This document shows, in pieces, positions 60,610 to 64,000 of a stretch of DNA of 64,000 nucleotides. A model generated the notes under the pieces. It did not search any database and was not told the DNA's origin. It saw nothing but the letters and a program-made list of their open reading frames with translations. The stretch's first letter is position 1, and every line of letters begins with the position of its first letter. Made by a program: the position numbers and the translations under genes. Source of the DNA: Pelobates cultripes (lineage: Eukaryota > Chordata > Amphibia > Anura > Pelobatidae); contig OW240921.1 of assembly GCA_933207985.1 (NCBI GenBank), forward strand, positions 88,901,413 to 88,965,412, given 5' to 3'.

Positions 60610-60681
60610 CCCCTAAAGGACACATGACATGTGTGACATATCACGATTCCCTTTTATTCCAGAAGTTTGGTCCTTAAGGGG
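60610..60681 (-). mobile_element. 72-bp TTAA-flanked palindromic MITE, copy 3
   Basis: Flanked by TTAA at 60606-60609 and 60682-60685, again exactly 72 bases, same orientation as the 14629 copy. Three or four substitutions relative to that copy, including one in the left terminal repeat (CCCCTAAAGGAC). It lies in the L1 just downstream of ORF1. Confidence 0.85.
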
Positions 60682-60707
60682 TTAAAGGGGGGTTAGAGTT
60701 TTATTAG

Positions 60708-62310
60708 ATTTTTTTTTATTCTTTATTTTTGTTGTGCATATACATATCACAGGCAGGTAAGAGGTGCCCCAAAAGCAGTCCTCCAACTTTTCCCACGCTC
60801 AACATGCGGGGCACAAGATGAACAAGCACATTTTATAATAATAACAAGTAGAAACAGTCGCTTGTGTAGGTAGCTATATGGTTAAATTAGGCTAGATCTA
60901 TGTGTTGGCTATGCTTTTTGATATCTAAACAGTGTTGGCTTACAATATATATCGTGAAAATCTAAAGCATTATGATTAGGCATTAAGCATGCTTTGATTA
61001 GCAACCGGTTAAGGTTAGTTACATCGCTTTAGTGCTATTAGTGCGTTGGCTTTGCTTTAAATATCTGAGCAATTCTGGTACATAACGTATATCGTGAGAG
61101 TAATCTAACGCATTATGAGTAGGCAATCAGCATGCATTGATTAGCAGTAGGTCAAAGTTAGTTACATCGCTTTAGTGCTAGTAATGCGTTGGCTATGCTT
61201 TAAATTACTAAACAATGCTGGCACATAAGATATATCATGAAAATAATACAAAGCCTTGTGAGTAGGCAATAAGCATGCATTTGTTAGCAACAGGCTAAAG
61301 TCAGTTACATTGCTTTAGTGCTAATGTCACCCCGGCCGACCAGGATCGCCCATGCTGCCTCCGCTGTCTTCTTGGTGGTCCTGAGACCCCATATTCGGGG
61401 AGAGTCCCGCTATCATTGGACACCTGCTCGGTCTGATCCATGTAGCATGTATTGCGTGTCTAGTAGAGCAGGCTTCTGAACATAGTCCAGCCGTCAGGTT
61501 CCCGCTGGTTCCTCTGGGGCTGTAGCTGTGCTTCGTTATGATTGTCCCTCTTGGTTTTCGAGGGGCTGGAATTAGCTGTGGAGGGGAGCTTGGTGTTGTC
61601 TGCATGTGGTTGTCTAAGCCTGGGTGGTGTTGCAGGCTGGGTGTAGGGTGAGTGGGTGGTCTGTCTTTGCGTCGATGACAGGCTCAGTCCATTCAGGCAG
61701 TAATAGTCGGTGCGTGGGTTACCTCTATTCCCCCTGCGCCATCGTTGTCGTTGCTGGTTCAATTGGCTGCGGGGGCAAGTAATAATGATCCCGCTTCTTG
61801 GCTTTGCCGGTTCTGGAGGCAGGGGCTGCATTGTTAGCCATGGGCTCAGGTGTTGGGTGCTGGTCTTCCCTTTGTCTCTTGCGCACATGGCGCCCGCCAT
61901 CTTGGGTCTAGCGGGGTGACCCCCCAGTTTCAGCTGCGGCTTCCTGGTCAAGGCTCCGGGGTGAGGACCGGGATCACCCCCCCGGTCCATAGGGCGGGGA
62001 ACAGGGCTGGGTCCGTCCAGATTCGTGTCTCAGGTTGAGTGCTGTGTTGCAGGATGGTGGGGCAGCGGCCGTCTGCCCCACACATCGCCGGAGAAGGCCT
62101 CAGATAGATTTACTTAAGATTTCTCCTCCAGGGGACTGTAGCTCGGTGAGCCAGCCTCTCCATGGATCCAGCAGTCCCCCTGTTGTAGGTACCAGTGCTG
62201 TTAATCTGCTTTTCGTCTTAAAGACATGGTTTTTGGTCGTTTTTAATATGGAGTTGCAGGAGCTCTGCTTGCCTGCGACCGTCCAGCTCGGCGGTCCGGC
62301 CCCGCCCCCC
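60708..62310 (-). mobile_element. Non-autonomous L1/Tx1-like element, minus strand
   Basis: The right edge is the 5' end, GGGGGGCGGGGCCGGACC on the minus strand. The left edge is an A-tail (T-run at 60708-60718). TTATTAG occurs at both edges (60701-60707 and 62311-62317), a possible short target duplication. A Pro/Arg/Gln-rich frame at 61990-61460 contains ARPKMAGAMCARDKGKT, like the N-terminus of Tx1-type ORF1, but no RNA-binding domain or ORF2 follows. Instead there are three tandem repeats (60901-61325). It sits inside the plus-strand L1, between ORF1 and ORF2. Confidence 0.65.
60901..61325. repeat. Three tandem units of about 142 bp
   Basis: Units start TGTGTTGGCTATGCTTT (60901), TGCGTTGGCTTTGCTTT (61042) and TGCGTTGGCTATGCTTT (61185), and each ends with GTTACATCGCTTTAGTGCTA or a close variant. 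They belong to the minus-strand L1-like element. Function unknown; internal tandem monomers in LINE leaders can carry promoter activity, which is only a possibility here. Confidence 0.85.
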
Positions 62311-62317
62311 TTATTAG

Positions 62318-63520
62318 TTTTTTGATAGGGTAGATTATGCTGAATAGAAATAAATAATTTACTTGTTAAAAGGATCACTGACTGATGGTTTGCCACTTTA
62401 TATTAAGGTAATGTTAGTAATAATTAAGTATTTATTAAACTATGTCAAAGGTTGTTTTTGGGTAACATTTTAATATTACTTATTAGAATATAGATACTTG
62501 AATTGGTTCCAATTCATTGGAAAATTGCACAAAATTAGTTAGCTTTGTTGGGTTTAGGGATATGTGTATTAAATGGATTGCCCTTTTGCTAGTATTGAGC
62601 TACCTTAATGGAAACCCAGCACTGGTAGATAGGTAAATTTTAGCTAAGGATTTCACTAAGGGTAAATTAAGGTTTTATATGTAGGGCCCTTATGGGTTTA
62701 AATTTATAGTCATGTATTATATCAGAGTAAATATTATTGTTTTTTTGCACTGGAAAACTGCACAAAACAAGTTATTACTATGGATTAAATGTTTATCACA
62801 AATTATTATTATAGCAGAATCTTTGATATAGAAATTATTTAGATTTATTTGTATATTTTGACACAATGGTATGTTTCGCACAGTTGGTAAATCCCCAGGA
62901 ATGATAGACAATTTTGATGTATTTTCTCTCCTACCTCAATTTGTTTGTTGTTTAAAGCAGCACTATGGTTTATAAGTGTGTTTACATGGCCTTCAATACT
63001 CACAGGAGGATGGCAATCTGGAGAGTGGGCTATGTTAGGGGTTTCTACCCGTTGGGTTTCAAACATAGGGATGCTTCTCTCCTTCATTCCCTCCTCTTCA
63101 CCATCTGCTTATGAGGTTTGGCTGCTGGTCCTTGTGGCTCTTCGAGTCTTCACGTAGAATTTGCTTTATTAGTATCTGTTAGATTATTTTTATTTAATTG
63201 TATCATGTGATATAGATAAGTAGGGCTTTATTTTTGGCTGTTGTTGTTGAGGATGAATATAAAGACCACCGGCAAGTCTGATGGGAGACCTCCGCCAAGG
63301 TCTCGAACTGAGGTAGTTCGACGAAACTTAGATTTATCTGCCACTTCTAAAGGTGGTAGGTAGATCCATTAAGAAGATGATTGTATCACATCAATTTTTT
63401 ATTTTATGCATGAATGGGTGCGAATGTGTTTATTATGTTATTTGGGAGGTTCCGAGACATGGGGTGGGAGGTGCTGATGGAGGTAGTTTAGTCTCAGAGT
63501 CGTGGTCAGTTTGGTTCACT
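62318..63520 (+). other. L1 inter-ORF region, no gene
   Basis: AT-rich sequence between the inserted element and the ORF2 start. A GC-moderate patch at 62985-63150 and a word GTTCGACGAAACTTAG near 63319 have no clear assignment. Confidence 0.4.
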
Positions 63521-64000
63521 ATGACTCTCAGGATTATTAGTCAAAATGTCCAGGGTTTAAACACTATGGGTAAAAGAAGTATAGCTTTTAAAAACTTGTT
63601 TAAGGGTAAACCGAACGTTATATGTTTGCAAGAAACTCACTGGTAGACTAATAAAATTCCCTTTTTTGGTAATAGATATTATTCTAATCCTTATAATGCT
63701 ACTTACTTGAGAAGTATATCAAGAGGGGTTTCAATAATATTTAATAAAACACTAATAATAAAAGAAGACATTGTCATAAATGATAAAGAAGGATGATATT
63801 TACTATGAGCAGGTTTGATTAATTCCCAGAAATTAACAATCTTAAATATGTATGTCCCTAACAAAGGACAAATTAAATTTATTACTCAGACATTGAAAGT
63901 AATGAAAACATTTTTTATAGGGACTTTAGTCGTCTGTGGAGATTTTAATTTGCCTTTGGATCCATCTGTAGATAGAAACTTTATGGGAGAGTTAAAATTG
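63521..64000 (+). pseudogene. L1/Tx1-like LINE ORF2 endonuclease, start only
   Basis: The ATG at 63521 begins MTLRIISQNVQGLNTMGKRS, the apurinic-endonuclease start. It continues with VICLQETHW (catalytic glutamate region) and, after in-frame stops, LTILNMYVPNKGQ and VVCGDFNLPLD. The stops at about 63644 (TAG), 63795 and 63807 (TGA) disable this copy, all within a frame that otherwise holds. The rest of ORF2 lies beyond the window. Confidence 0.85.

Noticed and set aside
61710..62325. Plus-strand frames in GC-rich sequence
   Set aside because: Antisense to the minus-strand L1-like element with its own 5' end and A-tail.
62875..63330. Possible additional hammerhead core near GACGAAACTTAG
   Set aside because: CGAAAC is present near 63321, but no CTGANGA and stem II could be placed at the right distance.

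Overview
This window looks like nuclear DNA from a vertebrate, most likely a frog or toad. It holds one single-exon olfactory receptor gene and dense layers of amphibian-type transposons: Tx1/L1-like and L2-like LINEs, a Penelope-like element, a Tc1/mariner element, TTAA-flanked palindromic elements, solo LTRs and a BovB LINE. There are no operons and no rRNA, tRNA or CRISPR. Codes and intergenic tracts are AT-rich and microsatellites are abundant. The exact species cannot be read from the sequence. All family calls come from motif recognition by eye, without database searches.

Layout. 1-3.4 kb: minus-strand L1/Tx1 ORF1 relic followed by a degenerate tandem array, split by a hAT-like non-autonomous element. 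5.0-5.7 kb: a 72-bp TTAA MITE abutting a larger TTAA element. 7.1-8.8 kb: a hAT-like element and a minus-strand BovB LINE. 9.4-13 kb: retroelement tails carrying hammerhead-ribozyme-like motifs. 16.57-17.51 kb: the intact olfactory receptor gene. 18.9-21.5 kb: a multi-hairpin TTAA element and a mariner MITE holding a solo LTR. 23.7-28 kb: a 2.3-kb GT-rich minisatellite and a purine-rich minisatellite.

28-42 kb appears to be one minus-strand L1 ORF2 blown apart by successive insertions. These are a Tc1 element (28159-29711), a solo LTR (30054-35317) that itself holds a 4-kb Penelope-like element with an intact 846-codon frame, an L2-like LINE (about 36341-40051) that itself holds a 1.67-kb solo LTR, and a non-autonomous L1-like element with an 18-bp target-site duplication. 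In several cases the target duplications and the L1 or L2 reading frames join across the insertion, which gives a relative chronology.

43-57 kb: LINE tails, (GATA/GACA)n arrays, more TTAA elements, and one possible first coding exon at 48.65 kb (strong Kozak context and splice donor, product unknown). 57-64 kb: a second L1, on the plus strand, carrying an L2 fragment, a 72-bp MITE and a reverse L1-like element; its ORF2 runs off the window end.

The only gene likely to act for the host is the olfactory receptor, plus possibly the 48.65-kb exon. The rest is selfish DNA, of which the Penelope-like frame and the Tc1 transposase frame are the best preserved.
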